This document shows positions 16,892 to 25,118 of a stretch of DNA of 41,528 bases, piece after piece. The translations under genes were made by a program, and so were the position numbers. The stretch's first letter is position 1. Each line of letters begins with the position of its first letter. A model generated the notes under the pieces. That model worked only from the letters and a program-made list of their open reading frames with translations. It was not told the DNA's origin and made no database searches. Source of the DNA: Marmoricola sp. (GTDB lineage: Bacteria; Actinomycetota; Actinomycetes; Propionibacteriales; Nocardioidaceae); contig JAOPXD010000174.1 of NCBI GenBank assembly GCA_025965315.1, positions 1 through 41,528 of the forward strand, written 5' to 3'.

Positions 16892-16967
16892 TGGCGGTGG
16901 CGGTGGTGTTCTGGTTCAGGACATCGGAATGGGATGTCTCAAGACATCGGAATAGTTGGCTTGGCCG

Positions 16968-18149
16968 GTGTCGAAACGTCGCCTGGTCATCACCGCAGTC
17001 CTCGCCGGAGCAACCCAGTCAGAAACGGCCCGTCGCTACAGCGTGAGCCAAGGCTGGATCAGCCGACTCATGGCCCGCTACGCGACCGAGGGCGAAGCTG
17101 CGTTCGAACCCCGATCACGAAGACCGAACAGAACACCCAACGCGCTTGCGACCAAGACCGTGGAACTAATCCTTCGACTCCGCAATGAACTGACCGCAGC
17201 CGGTCTCGACGCCGGCCCCGAGACCATCGCCTGGCACCTCGAACACCACCACGGCGCGGCTGTCTCGAGGTCAACGATCAGCCGCCACCTGGCCAAGGCC
17301 GGCCTGGTCACCCCCGAGCCCCGCAAACGACCCAGGTCCTCCTACATCCGCTTCGAAGCCCGGATGCCGAACGAGACCTGGCAATCCGACTTCACCCACT
17401 ACCGACTCACCCACCCCGACGGCCGCCCCGGACCCGACACCGAGATCATCAGCTGGCTCGATGACTGCACCCGCTACGCCCTGCACGTCACCCCACACAG
17501 GCGGATCACCGGATCGATCGTGACCACCACGTTCCGTCAAACCGCAGCCCGGCAAGGGATCCCCGCCTCGACGCTGACCGACAACGGCATGGTCTACACA
17601 ACCCGCCTAGCCGGTCTCGGACGCCAAGGAGGACGCAACAGCTTCGAGGTCCAGCTCCGCACCTGGAACGTGATCCAGAAGAACTCACGACCCAGCCACC
17701 CCACCACCTGCGGCAAGGTCGAACGCTTCCAACAAACCCTGAAGAAGTGGCTCCGAGCCCAACCGAACCAGCCGACCACGCTCGCTGAACTCCAGACCCT
17801 GATCGACCTGTTCGTCGATGAGTACAACCACCGCAGGCCGCACCGCTCGCTGCCGCACCGAGCAACACCCGCAACCCTCTACAACACGATGCCGAAAGCC
17901 GTCCCGACCGGCAGCCGAGACCCCGACACCCACGACCGGATCCGCCACGACATCGTCAACGACAACGGCTCCGTGACCCTCCGAGTCGCCGGGAAACTGC
18001 GCCACATCGGCATCGGACGAACCCACGCTCGAACCCACGTCATCCTGCTCATCAGCGACCTCGACGTCCGCATCGTCAACGCCATCACCGGCGAACTCCT
18101 CCGCGACCTCACCATCGACCCGAGCAAGGACTACCAACCCCAGAAATGA
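16968..18149 (+). CDS. IS481-family transposase (DDE)
   Basis: A 393-aa intact transposase: N-terminal HTH region (VSQGWISRLMARY), then an rve-type integrase core with the DDE triad in WQSDFTH, LTDNG and GKVERFQ. The closing HRRPHRSL motif and a beta-rich C-terminal tail are present. No frameshift or stop interrupts it, so the element may still be active. GTG 16968 (VSKRRLVITAVL) matches the usual family start; a TTG at 16956 would overlap the end of the left inverted repeat. Codon use is visibly less GC-extreme than in the neighbours, consistent with recent arrival. Confidence 0.93.
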   Translation: MSKRRLVITAVLAGATQSETARRYSVSQGWISRLMARYATEGEAAFEPRSRRPNRTPNALATKTVELILRLRNELTAAGLDAGPETIAWHLEHHHGAAVSRSTISRHLAKAGLVTPEPRKRPRSSYIRFEARMPNETWQSDFTHYRLTHPDGRPGPDTEIISWLDDCTRYALHVTPHRRITGSIVTTTFRQTAARQGIPASTLTDNGMVYTTRLAGLGRQGGRNSFEVQLRTWNVIQKNSRPSHPTTCGKVERFQQTLKKWLRAQPNQPTTLAELQTLIDLFVDEYNHRRPHRSLPHRATPATLYNTMPKAVPTGSRDPDTHDRIRHDIVNDNGSVTLRVAGKLRHIGIGRTHARTHVILLISDLDVRIVNAITGELLRDLTIDPSKDYQPQK

Positions 18150-18152
18150 ACC

Positions 18153-18182
18153 AGCCCGGACCCACATCCGTGGGTCCGGGCT
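18153..18182 (+). terminator. Terminator hairpin in the IS right end
   Basis: A perfect 13-bp stem (18153-18165 with 18170-18182) and 4-nt loop, 3 nt after the transposase stop. It lies between transposase and tRNA-Pro and may stop transcription from both sides. Confidence 0.7.
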
Positions 18183-18209
18183 ATTCCGATGTCCTGAGAC
18201 ATCACACTG

Positions 18210-18283
18210 TCGGGCTGACAGGATTTGAACCTGCGGCCTCGTCGTCCCGAACGACGCGCGCTACCAAACTGCGCCACAGCCCG
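18210..18283 (-). tRNA. tRNA-Pro (anticodon CGG)
   Basis: A full cloverleaf on the minus strand: acceptor arms CGGGCTG and CAGCCCG pair over 7 bp; the anticodon stem CGTCG/CGACG encloses loop TTCGGGA with anticodon CGG; the T arm GCAGG-TTCAAAT-CCTGT is intact. The discriminator is A and CCA is not encoded. The 3' end lies 3 nt from the IS481 element, so its native downstream sequence has been replaced by the IS. Confidence 0.93.
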
Positions 18284-18332
18284 CTGCAGCCTGCGGAAGT
18301 CTAGCCGGACCTCCGGGTCAGGAGAAATCGGG

Positions 18333-19271
18333 TCAGGACCCCATCGGTTCGAGCGTGAGCAGGGTCGCCTCAGGGCGGCAGCAGAACCGGACCTGGGCGT
18401 ACGGCGAGGTCCCGGCGCCGGCCGAGACGTGCAGCCAGGAGGAGCCGGGATCGCCCGGCCGCGAGTCGGCAGGGTGTCGGTGCAGGCCCTTCGCGCGGGC
18501 GGTGTCGAGGTCGCAGTTGGTCACGATCGCGCCCTTGAACGGTAGGCACAGCTGGCCGCCGTGGGTGTGCCCCGCGAAGGTGATGTCGTACCCGTCGGCG
18601 GCGTACTGGTCCAGCACCCGCAGGTACGGCGCGTGCGCGACCCCGATCCTCAGGTCGGCATCGGCCGGTGCCGGTCCGGCGACCGCGGCCAGGTCGTCGT
18701 ACTCGAGGTGCGGGTCGTCGACGCCGACGAAGGCGAGGGTGCTGCCGTTGACCTCGAGCCGCCCCGAGGTGTTGGTCAGATCGGTCCAGCCCTGGGAGAG
18801 CTCCGCCTTGAGGTCCTTCCAGGGCAGCTGCTGGGTGACGGTGTTGCGCTCACCGTCGTCCGGTCGGAGGTACCAGATCGGGTTGCGCAGCTTCGGCGCG
18901 AAGTAGTCGTTGGACCCGAGCACGTAGACGCCGGGGACGTCGCGCAGCCGTCCGAAGGCCTCCAGCAGCGGCCCGACCGCCTCCATGTGCGCGAGGTTGT
19001 CACCGGTGTTGATCACCAGGTCCGGCTCCAGATCGGCGAGCGAGGCGATCCAGCGGCGCTTGCGCCCCTGGGTCGGGGTCAGGTGCAGATCGCTCATGTG
19101 CAGCACCCGGATCGGCTTGCTCCCCGGCGGCAGCGCCGGAACCGAAACCTTGCGGACCGTGAAGTTGCGGACCTCGATCCCGGCGGCGTACCCGATCCCG
19201 GCGACGCCGGCGAGCGCACCCAGCCCGACGACGCGTGCGAGGGACGAGCGGGTCGGGACGGGGAAAGCCAT
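18333..19271 (-). CDS. Membrane-anchored metallophosphoesterase
   Basis: A 312-aa calcineurin-like phosphoesterase. After an N-terminal hydrophobic segment (about residues 12-32, probable membrane anchor) come the metal-binding motifs SDLHL, GDN, GSND (a variant of GNHD) and the closing GHTHGG. It belongs to the YkuE-like group and corresponds to Rv3683, which neighbours ponA2 in M. tuberculosis. ATG 19271 is preferred; an ATG at 19289 would add six residues and run into the divergent gene's start region. The domain probably lies outside the membrane, perhaps acting on a cell-envelope phosphate ester. Confidence 0.9.
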   Translation of the reverse strand: MAFPVPTRSSLARVVGLGALAGVAGIGYAAGIEVRNFTVRKVSVPALPPGSKPIRVLHMSDLHLTPTQGRKRRWIASLADLEPDLVINTGDNLAHMEAVGPLLEAFGRLRDVPGVYVLGSNDYFAPKLRNPIWYLRPDDGERNTVTQQLPWKDLKAELSQGWTDLTNTSGRLEVNGSTLAFVGVDDPHLEYDDLAAVAGPAPADADLRIGVAHAPYLRVLDQYAADGYDITFAGHTHGGQLCLPFKGAIVTNCDLDTARAKGLHRHPADSRPGDPGSSWLHVSAGAGTSPYAQVRFCCRPEATLLTLEPMGS

Positions 19272-19297
19272 AGGACAAGGCTGCCACAATGGGTCGC

Positions 19298-19756
19298 ATG
19301 AGTGAGCTCAAGGACCGTTTGCGTGCCGATCTGACCACCGCGATCAAGGCACGCGACGAGGTGGCGTCCTCGACCCTGAGGATGGTGCTGACCGCGATCA
19401 CCAACGCCGAGGTCGCCGGCAAGGAAGCACGCGAGCTCACCGACGAGGACGTTCTCGGCGTCCTGACCAGCGAGGGCAAGAAGCGTCGTGAGGCTGCGGA
19501 GGCCTTCGACAGCGCCGGTCGGCAGTCGCAGGCCGATAAGGAGCGGGCGGAGTCGGCCGTGATCGCCGGCTACCTGCCCGAGCAGCTCTCCATCGAGGAG
19601 ATCGCCGTCCTGGTGGCCGACGCGATCGCCTCGACCGGCGCTGCCGAGCAGGGCATGCGGGGCATCGGTCCGGTGATGGGCGTGCTCAACGCGAAGATCA
19701 AGGGACGTGCCGACGGCGGCGTGGTCGCAGCAGAGGTACGTCGCCAGCTCGGCTAG
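19298..19756 (+). CDS. GatB/YqeY domain protein
   Basis: A 152-aa YqeY-family protein (SELKDRLRADLTTAIKARD..., with the late GxVMGxLxxKxKGRADG block). The domain is related to the C-terminal tRNA-binding tail of GatB amidotransferase, and free-standing YqeY proteins are of uncertain role. ATG 19298 gives the usual family start; ATG 19289 (MGR) is in frame and may be used if the message is leaderless. Divergent from the phosphoesterase by fewer than 30 nt, and its stop overlaps the stop of the convergent PBP gene through a shared CTAG. Confidence 0.88.
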   Translation: MSELKDRLRADLTTAIKARDEVASSTLRMVLTAITNAEVAGKEARELTDEDVLGVLTSEGKKRREAAEAFDSAGRQSQADKERAESAVIAGYLPEQLSIEEIAVLVADAIASTGAAEQGMRGIGPVMGVLNAKIKGRADGGVVAAEVRRQLG

Positions 19757-22170
19757 AAGCCGTTCCCGAACCCGTTCCCGTTACCGAACCCGTTCCCGTT
19801 CCCGTTCCCGTTACCGAAGCCGTTCCCGAGGTTGCCGAGGCCACCGAAGCCGCCGTTCCCGTTCCCGTTACCGGCGGGCGGGGTGAAGCCGGCGGCCGGT
19901 GCGTGCCCGCGTGAGGGGTGGATGGTGACGGTCGAGCCGGTGGTCAGCTCGGCGCCGGTACCCGGGCTGACCGCGGCGATGGTCCCGCTGGGGAACGCCG
20001 AGTTCACGGTGCGACCGACGTTCACGGCGAAGCCGAGGCTCTCCAGGGTCTGGGTCGCCTCGGAGATGGTCAGGCCGATCAGGTTGGGCACGATCGCGAC
20101 CGAGCTCGTGGTGGCCGTTCGCGCGGGCTTGACGAAGTCCATGTAGGGCAGCAGGTTCTCGATGCTCCGCATGGCGGCGGCCCACATCGGCCCTGCGGTG
20201 GTCGACCCGTGCGCGCTGGCGACGAACTGGCCCGCGATGGTCTGGCCGTTCAGCGTGATCGGCTGGCCCTCCTGGTTGGCGCCGGCGATCATCGAGATCG
20301 TCGCGATCGCCGGCGTGTAGCCGTCGAACCAGACCGCCTTGTTGTCCTGGATGGTGCCTGTCTTGCCGGCCGAGGGCTTGTCGAGCACGAGGTCCTGGCC
20401 GAAGCCACCGGGCATCATCACGCCGCGCAGGATGTCGTTGATGGTGTCAGCGGTGTTGGTCTGCATCACCTGCTGGCAGTCCTTCGGGTAGGACTTGAAC
20501 AGCCGCCCCGCACTGTTGAGGATCGAGTTCACCGGCCGGTTCTCGCAGTGCACGCCGCGGGCGGCGACGGTCGCGTAGGCGCCCGCCATCTCCAGCGGGC
20601 TGACGTCGGCGACGCCCAGGGTGAAGGTGGGAACGCGCTCGTGCGCCGGGTCGGTCAGCTCGACGCCCATCGACCTGGCCATCGCGTACGGCTTGCAGAG
20701 TCCGGTCTTCTTCTCGAGCTGGGCGTAGAACGTGTTCACCGACAGCTGGGTGCCGGTGTACATGTTCATGGTGCCGCTCGAGGTGGAGTTGCTGACGTTC
20801 CACGGCGCGAAGTTCGGGTACGGCCCGTTGCAGTCGGCGTACTCGTTCTGCGGGATGTGCAGCGTCGGCGGCGAGTTGAAGCTGGTGCTCGTCGGCAGGC
20901 CCTGCTCCAGCGCCGTGGCGAGGACGAAGAGCTTGAAGGTGGAGCCCGCCTGGAAGCCGGCGGAGTCGCCGTACTTGCTGTCGACGACGTAGTTGAGGAA
21001 GGTCTGGCCCTTCTTCTTGCTGCGGCCCATCGGGCGCGACTGGCTGATCGCGAACACGGCACCGGTCCCCGGCTGGACCTCGGCGATGGCGCCGATCGCC
21101 GAGTCGGTGGGGTGCACGTGCGCCGCGACCGCGCGGTCCGCGGCACGCTGGTACTTGAGGTTCAGGGTGGTCCTGATCGTCAGGCCGCCCGAGTTCAGCA
21201 GCGTCTGCCGGTCCTGGACGGTGGCTCCCAGGGACGGGTCGGCGAGCAGGTAGCGGCGTACGTAGTCGCAGAAGAACGCAGCCTTCGAGCCCAGGCAGCC
21301 GTTGCGGGTCGGGCTGACCTTCAGGCCCAGCGGCGTCCCGACCATCTGGTCTGCCTGCGACTGCGGGATGATCTTGAGCTGGGCCATCCGGCGCAGCACC
21401 GTGTCGCGGCGGTCGATCGCCTTGGTCGGGAAGGTCGTCGGGTCGTAGCCGACCGGGTTCTTCACCAGGCCTGCGAGCAGGGCCGCCTGGTGCAGCGTCA
21501 GGTCGGCCGCGCTGACGCCGAAGTAGTGCCGGGCTGCGGACTGGATGCCGTAGGCGCCGTCACCGAAGTACGCGATGTTGAGGTAGCGGTTGAGGATCCA
21601 GTCCTTCGAGTAGCGCTTCTCGAAGCCGATCGCGTAGCGCATCTCCTGGATCTTGCGCTGGTACGTGTCGGCGATCGCGGCCTTGCGCTGCGCGGCCGTC
21701 GTCGCCTGGTCGAGCTGGGTCATCTTCACCATCTGCTGGGTGATCGACGAGCCACCCTGGGTGATGCCGCTGTTGGCCTTGTTGGTCAGGAACGCGCGCA
21801 GCGTGCCCTTGGGGTCGATCGCGCCGTGCTGGTAGAAGCGGTAGTCCTCGATCGCAACGATCGCCTTGCGCATGATCGGGGCGACCTTCGACAACGGCAC
21901 GTTGACCCGGTTCTGGTCGTAGAAGGTCGCGATCACCCGACCCTTCGAGTCCAGCACCCGGGTCCGCTGGGCGAGCGGGGCCGCCTTGAGATCCTCGGGA
22001 AGGTCCTTGACCGAGTGCGAGAGCGACTTCGCGCCGAGCCCCAGCGCTCCGGCGAACGGGATCACCAGGCCTGCGATCAGCAGTCCCATCAGCGCGGACA
22101 GCGCGACGATGACCGCGAGGTGCGAGGTCACGTCGCGGAACGTCAGCGGGGAGGGAGGGCGGCTCGACAT
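19753..22170 (-). CDS. Bifunctional class A penicillin-binding protein with PASTA domain (PonA2-like)
   Basis: An 805-aa membrane enzyme that polymerises and cross-links peptidoglycan. A TM segment (about 17-45) is followed by a GT51 transglycosylase domain (EDYRFYQHGAID at 108-119, QGGSSITQQ at 138-146). The transpeptidase domain has Ser410 in STFK, SVN (477-479) and KTG (603-605). One PASTA domain lies at about 692-752. The tail from 767 to 805 is almost only Gly, Asn and Phe. ATG 22170 fits the family; in-frame starts further upstream are implausible. Ortholog position of ponA2 (Rv3682), next to whiB4, as in mycobacteria. Confidence 0.93.
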   Translation of the reverse strand: MSSRPPSPLTFRDVTSHLAVIVALSALMGLLIAGLVIPFAGALGLGAKSLSHSVKDLPEDLKAAPLAQRTRVLDSKGRVIATFYDQNRVNVPLSKVAPIMRKAIVAIEDYRFYQHGAIDPKGTLRAFLTNKANSGITQGGSSITQQMVKMTQLDQATTAAQRKAAIADTYQRKIQEMRYAIGFEKRYSKDWILNRYLNIAYFGDGAYGIQSAARHYFGVSAADLTLHQAALLAGLVKNPVGYDPTTFPTKAIDRRDTVLRRMAQLKIIPQSQADQMVGTPLGLKVSPTRNGCLGSKAAFFCDYVRRYLLADPSLGATVQDRQTLLNSGGLTIRTTLNLKYQRAADRAVAAHVHPTDSAIGAIAEVQPGTGAVFAISQSRPMGRSKKKGQTFLNYVVDSKYGDSAGFQAGSTFKLFVLATALEQGLPTSTSFNSPPTLHIPQNEYADCNGPYPNFAPWNVSNSTSSGTMNMYTGTQLSVNTFYAQLEKKTGLCKPYAMARSMGVELTDPAHERVPTFTLGVADVSPLEMAGAYATVAARGVHCENRPVNSILNSAGRLFKSYPKDCQQVMQTNTADTINDILRGVMMPGGFGQDLVLDKPSAGKTGTIQDNKAVWFDGYTPAIATISMIAGANQEGQPITLNGQTIAGQFVASAHGSTTAGPMWAAAMRSIENLLPYMDFVKPARTATTSSVAIVPNLIGLTISEATQTLESLGFAVNVGRTVNSAFPSGTIAAVSPGTGAELTTGSTVTIHPSRGHAPAAGFTPPAGNGNGNGGFGGLGNLGNGFGNGNGNGNGFGNGNGFGNGF
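19756..19875 (-). repeat. Gly-Asn repeat tract in the PBP tail
   Basis: About 115 nt of degenerate 6-nt units (GGGAAC-like, seen on the plus strand as CGTTCC and CGTTAC) encode the Gly/Asn/Phe-rich C-terminus. The tract is prone to slippage and ends at the stop codon. Confidence 0.75.
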
Positions 22171-22426
22171 GTCGGCCAGTCTAGAGCGAGTGCCCACATC
22201 GCTCTGACTACCCGCCGGGGGCGTCATCGGGTGACGTCTGGAAGCCGCCCCGATCCCCGCTGACCCTCGACACACGCCACAATGACTAGTGGGAGTAGTC
22301 CATTTGGGTCAGTGCGATTCGGCACGTTCGGACCTGTTCCGAGACGATCGAGGACCTTAAGTTTCGTTATGTGGGGGGACTGGTCATCGACCAGAGACCA
22401 CGCTGCATCACCAATGGGGGTTCTTG

Positions 22427-22726
22427 ATGAGCTGGAACGATGAATGGGCGGCAGCCGCAACCTGCCAGCAGTCCCGACCGGACGAGCTGTTCGTCCGTGG
22501 CGCCGAGCAGCACAAGGCGAAGGTCGTGTGCTCCTCGTGCCCGGTCCGCGCCGAATGCCTTGCCGAGGCGCTGGACAACCGGATCGAGTGGGGCGTCTGG
22601 GGCGGGATGACCGAGCGTGAGCGCCGGGCAGTCCTGCGCAAGCGTCCGAACGTCACGTCCTGGCGTGCGCTCCTGTCCACGGCCAAGGAAGCACACATCG
22701 AGGCAACGCAGGCCGCTTCGGCCTGA
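22427..22726 (+). CDS. WhiB-family iron-sulfur regulator, WhiB4/WblA-like
   Basis: A 99-aa Wbl protein. The [4Fe-4S] ligands are Cys13, Cys35, Cys38 and Cys44, followed by the turn GVWGG and a basic C-terminal helix. The block DELFVRGAEQHKA...DNRIEWGVWGGMTERERR matches the WhiB4/WblA group, whose members sense oxidative stress or NO and control redox and antibiotic genes. It lacks the roughly 30-residue N-terminal extension of mycobacterial WhiB4. A G-rich RBS lies 6 nt before ATG 22427; a TTG one codon earlier is possible. The 256-nt gap to the divergent PBP (22171-22426) must hold both promoters; I find no confident -10/-35 there. Confidence 0.9.
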   Translation: MSWNDEWAAAATCQQSRPDELFVRGAEQHKAKVVCSSCPVRAECLAEALDNRIEWGVWGGMTERERRAVLRKRPNVTSWRALLSTAKEAHIEATQAASA

Positions 22727-22754
22727 GGTCGTCAGGGCCTGCTTCGCGGGTCCG

Positions 22755-23969
22755 TCAGCTCTCGGCAGCGTGGCCGAGCAGCTGACCGATCCTGCGCAGG
22801 CCGTCGAGGTCGTGCACGTCGCTGGGCAACGCCGGCAGCACGACCGTCGCCACGTCCGGGTGCGCCACCGCGAACCGGCTGCGCAACCGTGCCTCACGGT
22901 CCACGATCCGCTTGCGGTCGGCGTGCAGGCGCAACAGGCCTGCCGTCATCCGTGACGTCTCGTCGGTCTCGTCGCGGAGTCGCTCGTAGCCCGACATCGC
23001 CGCTGCTGCGGTCAGCGGTCCGCCCGGGTCGCTGCTCGCCCGGTTGACGACGAGTCCGGCCAGCGGCATCCGCTCGGCGCTGAGCCGTTCCACGAAGTAC
23101 GCCGCCTCGCGTAACGCGTCCGGTTCGGGCGCGGCGACGACGAGGAACGCCGTACCGGGTGCCTGGAGCAGCTCGAAGGTGCGTTGGGCGCGCTGACGGA
23201 AGCCGCCGAAGAGGGTGTCGAAGGCCGAGACGAAGGCCTGCATGTCGGTGAGCACCTGACCGCCGACGATCGCGGTGACCGCCTTCGTGACCAACCCGAA
23301 ACCGGCCGTCATCAGCTTGGCCGGGCCGCGCGCCGGCGCGAGCAGCAGCTTCATGAACTTGCCGTCCAGGAAGCTCGAGAGCCGCTCCGGTGCGTCCAGG
23401 AAGTCCAGGGCGCTGCGCGACGGCGGGGTGTCCACGACGATCAGGTCCCAGCGCCCCGAGGCCCGGGCGTCCTTGTCGAGCTGCCCGAGCTTCTCCATCG
23501 CCATGTACTCCTGGGTGCCCGCGAACGAGCTGGAGACGGCGATGTAGAACGGGTTGTTGAGGATCTGCTGCGCCTTCTCCGGGCTGGCCTGGGACTCGAC
23601 CACCTCGTCGAAGGTGCGCTTCATGTCGAGCATCATCGCGTCCAGCGATCCCCCCGACGTCTCGGTGCCGCGCACGTCCGGGACCGGTCGCGGCACGTTG
23701 TCCAGCGCCTCGATCCCCATCGACTGCGCCAACCGCCGGGCCGGGTCGATGGTCAGCACCACGACCTTGCGACCGCGCTCGGCAGCCCGTAGCGCGATCG
23801 CCGCTGACGTGGTGGTCTTGCCGACGCCACCCGATCCGCAGCAGACGATGATCCGCTGCTTCGGGTCGTCGAGCATCGCGTCGATGTCCAGCTCGGGAAC
23901 CGGCCGCGAACCGGCAGTCATCGGGCCGACCCGCGGCGTGGTCCGCGGGCTGCTGCGCGTCGTACTCAT
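22755..23969 (-). CDS. ArsA-like ATPase (Rv3680-type)
   Basis: A 404-aa ArsA/GET3-related ATPase. P-loop GSGGVGKTTT lies near residue 45, without the signature Lys of the deviant Walker A (KGGVGKT): Ser replaces it. Switch motifs VLTIDPARRL and VVDTPPS follow. Its partner upstream retains the Lys, so the two probably form a heterodimer as do mycobacterial Rv3679 and Rv3680. Those are linked to handling of toxic metabolites such as glycerol derivatives and are not true arsenite pumps. ATGA overlap (23966-23969) couples the genes. Convergent with the whiB4-like gene. Confidence 0.9.
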   Translation of the reverse strand: MSTTRSSPRTTPRVGPMTAGSRPVPELDIDAMLDDPKQRIIVCCGSGGVGKTTTSAAIALRAAERGRKVVVLTIDPARRLAQSMGIEALDNVPRPVPDVRGTETSGGSLDAMMLDMKRTFDEVVESQASPEKAQQILNNPFYIAVSSSFAGTQEYMAMEKLGQLDKDARASGRWDLIVVDTPPSRSALDFLDAPERLSSFLDGKFMKLLLAPARGPAKLMTAGFGLVTKAVTAIVGGQVLTDMQAFVSAFDTLFGGFRQRAQRTFELLQAPGTAFLVVAAPEPDALREAAYFVERLSAERMPLAGLVVNRASSDPGGPLTAAAAMSGYERLRDETDETSRMTAGLLRLHADRKRIVDREARLRSRFAVAHPDVATVVLPALPSDVHDLDGLRRIGQLLGHAAES

Positions 23970-24979
23970 GCCAGCCCCTGCTCGACCAGGGCCGAGGCGA
24001 GCTCGTAGAGGCCGGCGATGTCGGCCCCGCCCGCCAGCTGGGGCAGTTCGTACGTCGGCACTCCGATCTCCTCGACGAGCGCGCGTTGGGAGTCCTCGAG
24101 CCGGCGGCGCTCCGCGTGGTCGCGACCTTCGGAGAGCAGCGTCGGGACCAGGCTCATCGGCGCCTTGATCCCGGTGGCACCGAGGACCTTGCCGATCGCC
24201 TTATCGTCGACCGTCCCGGCCAGCAGTGCCTCGCGAGCAGAGACGTCGAGGTCCTGGGGACGCACCAGGTTGACCACCACCCCGCCGACCGGCATCCGTG
24301 CGGCACGCAGCTCGGCGACACCGTCGGCAGTCTCCTGGACCGGCATCTCCTCGAGCACGGTGACCAGGTGCACCGCCGTACGAGGGGACCGCAGCAGGGT
24401 GGTGACCGTGTCTGCCTGGGACTTGATCGGCCCGACCCTGGCGAGGCCGGCGAGCTCGTTGTTCACGTTGAGGAACTGGGCGATCCGCCCGGTCGGGGGA
24501 GCGTCGAGCACGATCGCGTCGTACGTCCGGGCGTTCTTGTTCCGGGAGTTGCGCTGGGCCGCTTCGTAGACCTTGCCGGTCAGCAGCACGTCCCGGACAC
24601 CAGGGGCGATGGTGGTGGCGAAGTCGATCACGCCGAACCGGTCCAGGGCCTTGCCGGCGCGGCCGAGACGGTAGTACATCGCGAGGTACTCCAGCAGCGC
24701 CGACTCCGCGTCGATCGCGAGCGCGTAGACGTTGCCGTGACCGGCCTCGGTGGCCCGGGCCAGCAGGCGCTCCTCGTAGGGCAGCGGCGGTACGTCGAAG
24801 AGCTGGGCGATCCCCTGGCGTCCCTCGACCTCGCACAGCAGCACGGTCTTGCCCCGGGAGGCGAGCGCCAGTGCCAGCGCGGCGGCGACGGTGGACTTCC
24901 CGGTGCCGCCCTTGCCGGTGACGACGTGCAGCTGGACCTTGGGGAAGGCCGAGGTTGCGGCGGGTGCTGGCTCTGACAT
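23966..24979 (-). CDS. ArsA-like ATPase (Rv3679-type)
   Basis: A 337-aa ArsA-family ATPase with the full deviant Walker A TGKGGTGKST (signature Lys present) and VLDAPPTGRIAQFL as switch II. It is the first gene of the two-ATPase operon and pairs with the Rv3680-like protein. ATG 24979 gives the family start; a reading from 25051 adds an unlikely Arg/Pro-rich stretch. The promoter must lie in 24980-25118, shared with the divergent scoA gene, where an inverted repeat is found. Confidence 0.9.
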   Translation of the reverse strand: MSEPAPAATSAFPKVQLHVVTGKGGTGKSTVAAALALALASRGKTVLLCEVEGRQGIAQLFDVPPLPYEERLLARATEAGHGNVYALAIDAESALLEYLAMYYRLGRAGKALDRFGVIDFATTIAPGVRDVLLTGKVYEAAQRNSRNKNARTYDAIVLDAPPTGRIAQFLNVNNELAGLARVGPIKSQADTVTTLLRSPRTAVHLVTVLEEMPVQETADGVAELRAARMPVGGVVVNLVRPQDLDVSAREALLAGTVDDKAIGKVLGATGIKAPMSLVPTLLSEGRDHAERRRLEDSQRALVEEIGVPTYELPQLAGGADIAGLYELASALVEQGLA

Positions 24980-25072
24980 GCCCCGGAGCCTATTGCGTCG
25001 GCAAGGGGTTGCGCCCGGGTTCGGCGACGTGGACGGTGGACCCGGGCGCACGTGACCTGGACAAGGGTGCCA

Positions 25073-25090
25073 GGTTAGTGAACATTAACC
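25073..25090. promoter_or_regulatory. Inverted repeat upstream of scoA
   Basis: GGTTA-N8-TAACC in an AT-rich patch 28 nt before the scoA start codon and between divergent promoters. Size and place suit an operator for a dimeric repressor of scoAB. No regulator gene lies next to it. Confidence 0.45.
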
Positions 25091-25118
25091 ACGAGTCGGA
25101 CGGGTCGGAAGGCGGAAC

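Larger units (their letters stand above)
16930..18206 (+). mobile_element. IS481-family insertion sequence
   Basis: The element carries one intact transposase gene between terminal inverted repeats at 16930-16955 and 18181-18206. The 26-bp repeats match at 24 positions and start with TG, as expected for the family. The right end also holds a terminator hairpin. No target duplication is visible, and a partial extra TIR copy at 16914-16931 makes the left boundary uncertain: it could lie near 16905. The right end stops 3 nt from the tRNA-Pro 3' end. Confidence 0.8.

Noticed and set aside
18210-18283. tRNA 3' end as an attL/attR site of an integrative element
   Set aside because: No duplicated tRNA fragment and no integrase; the adjacent element is a simple IS481.
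19760-19875. Repeat tract as a CRISPR or minisatellite array
   Set aside because: Units are only about 6 nt, have no spacers, and encode the PBP C-terminus in frame.
19918-22263. 781-codon plus-strand open frame
   Set aside because: Antisense to the PBP gene, whose motifs are all intact; composition typical of a shadow frame.
22171-22426. Sigma-factor promoter for whiB in the PBP-whiB gap
   Set aside because: Several weak -10-like strings (for example around 22358-22370) but no pair with acceptable spacing; not supported.
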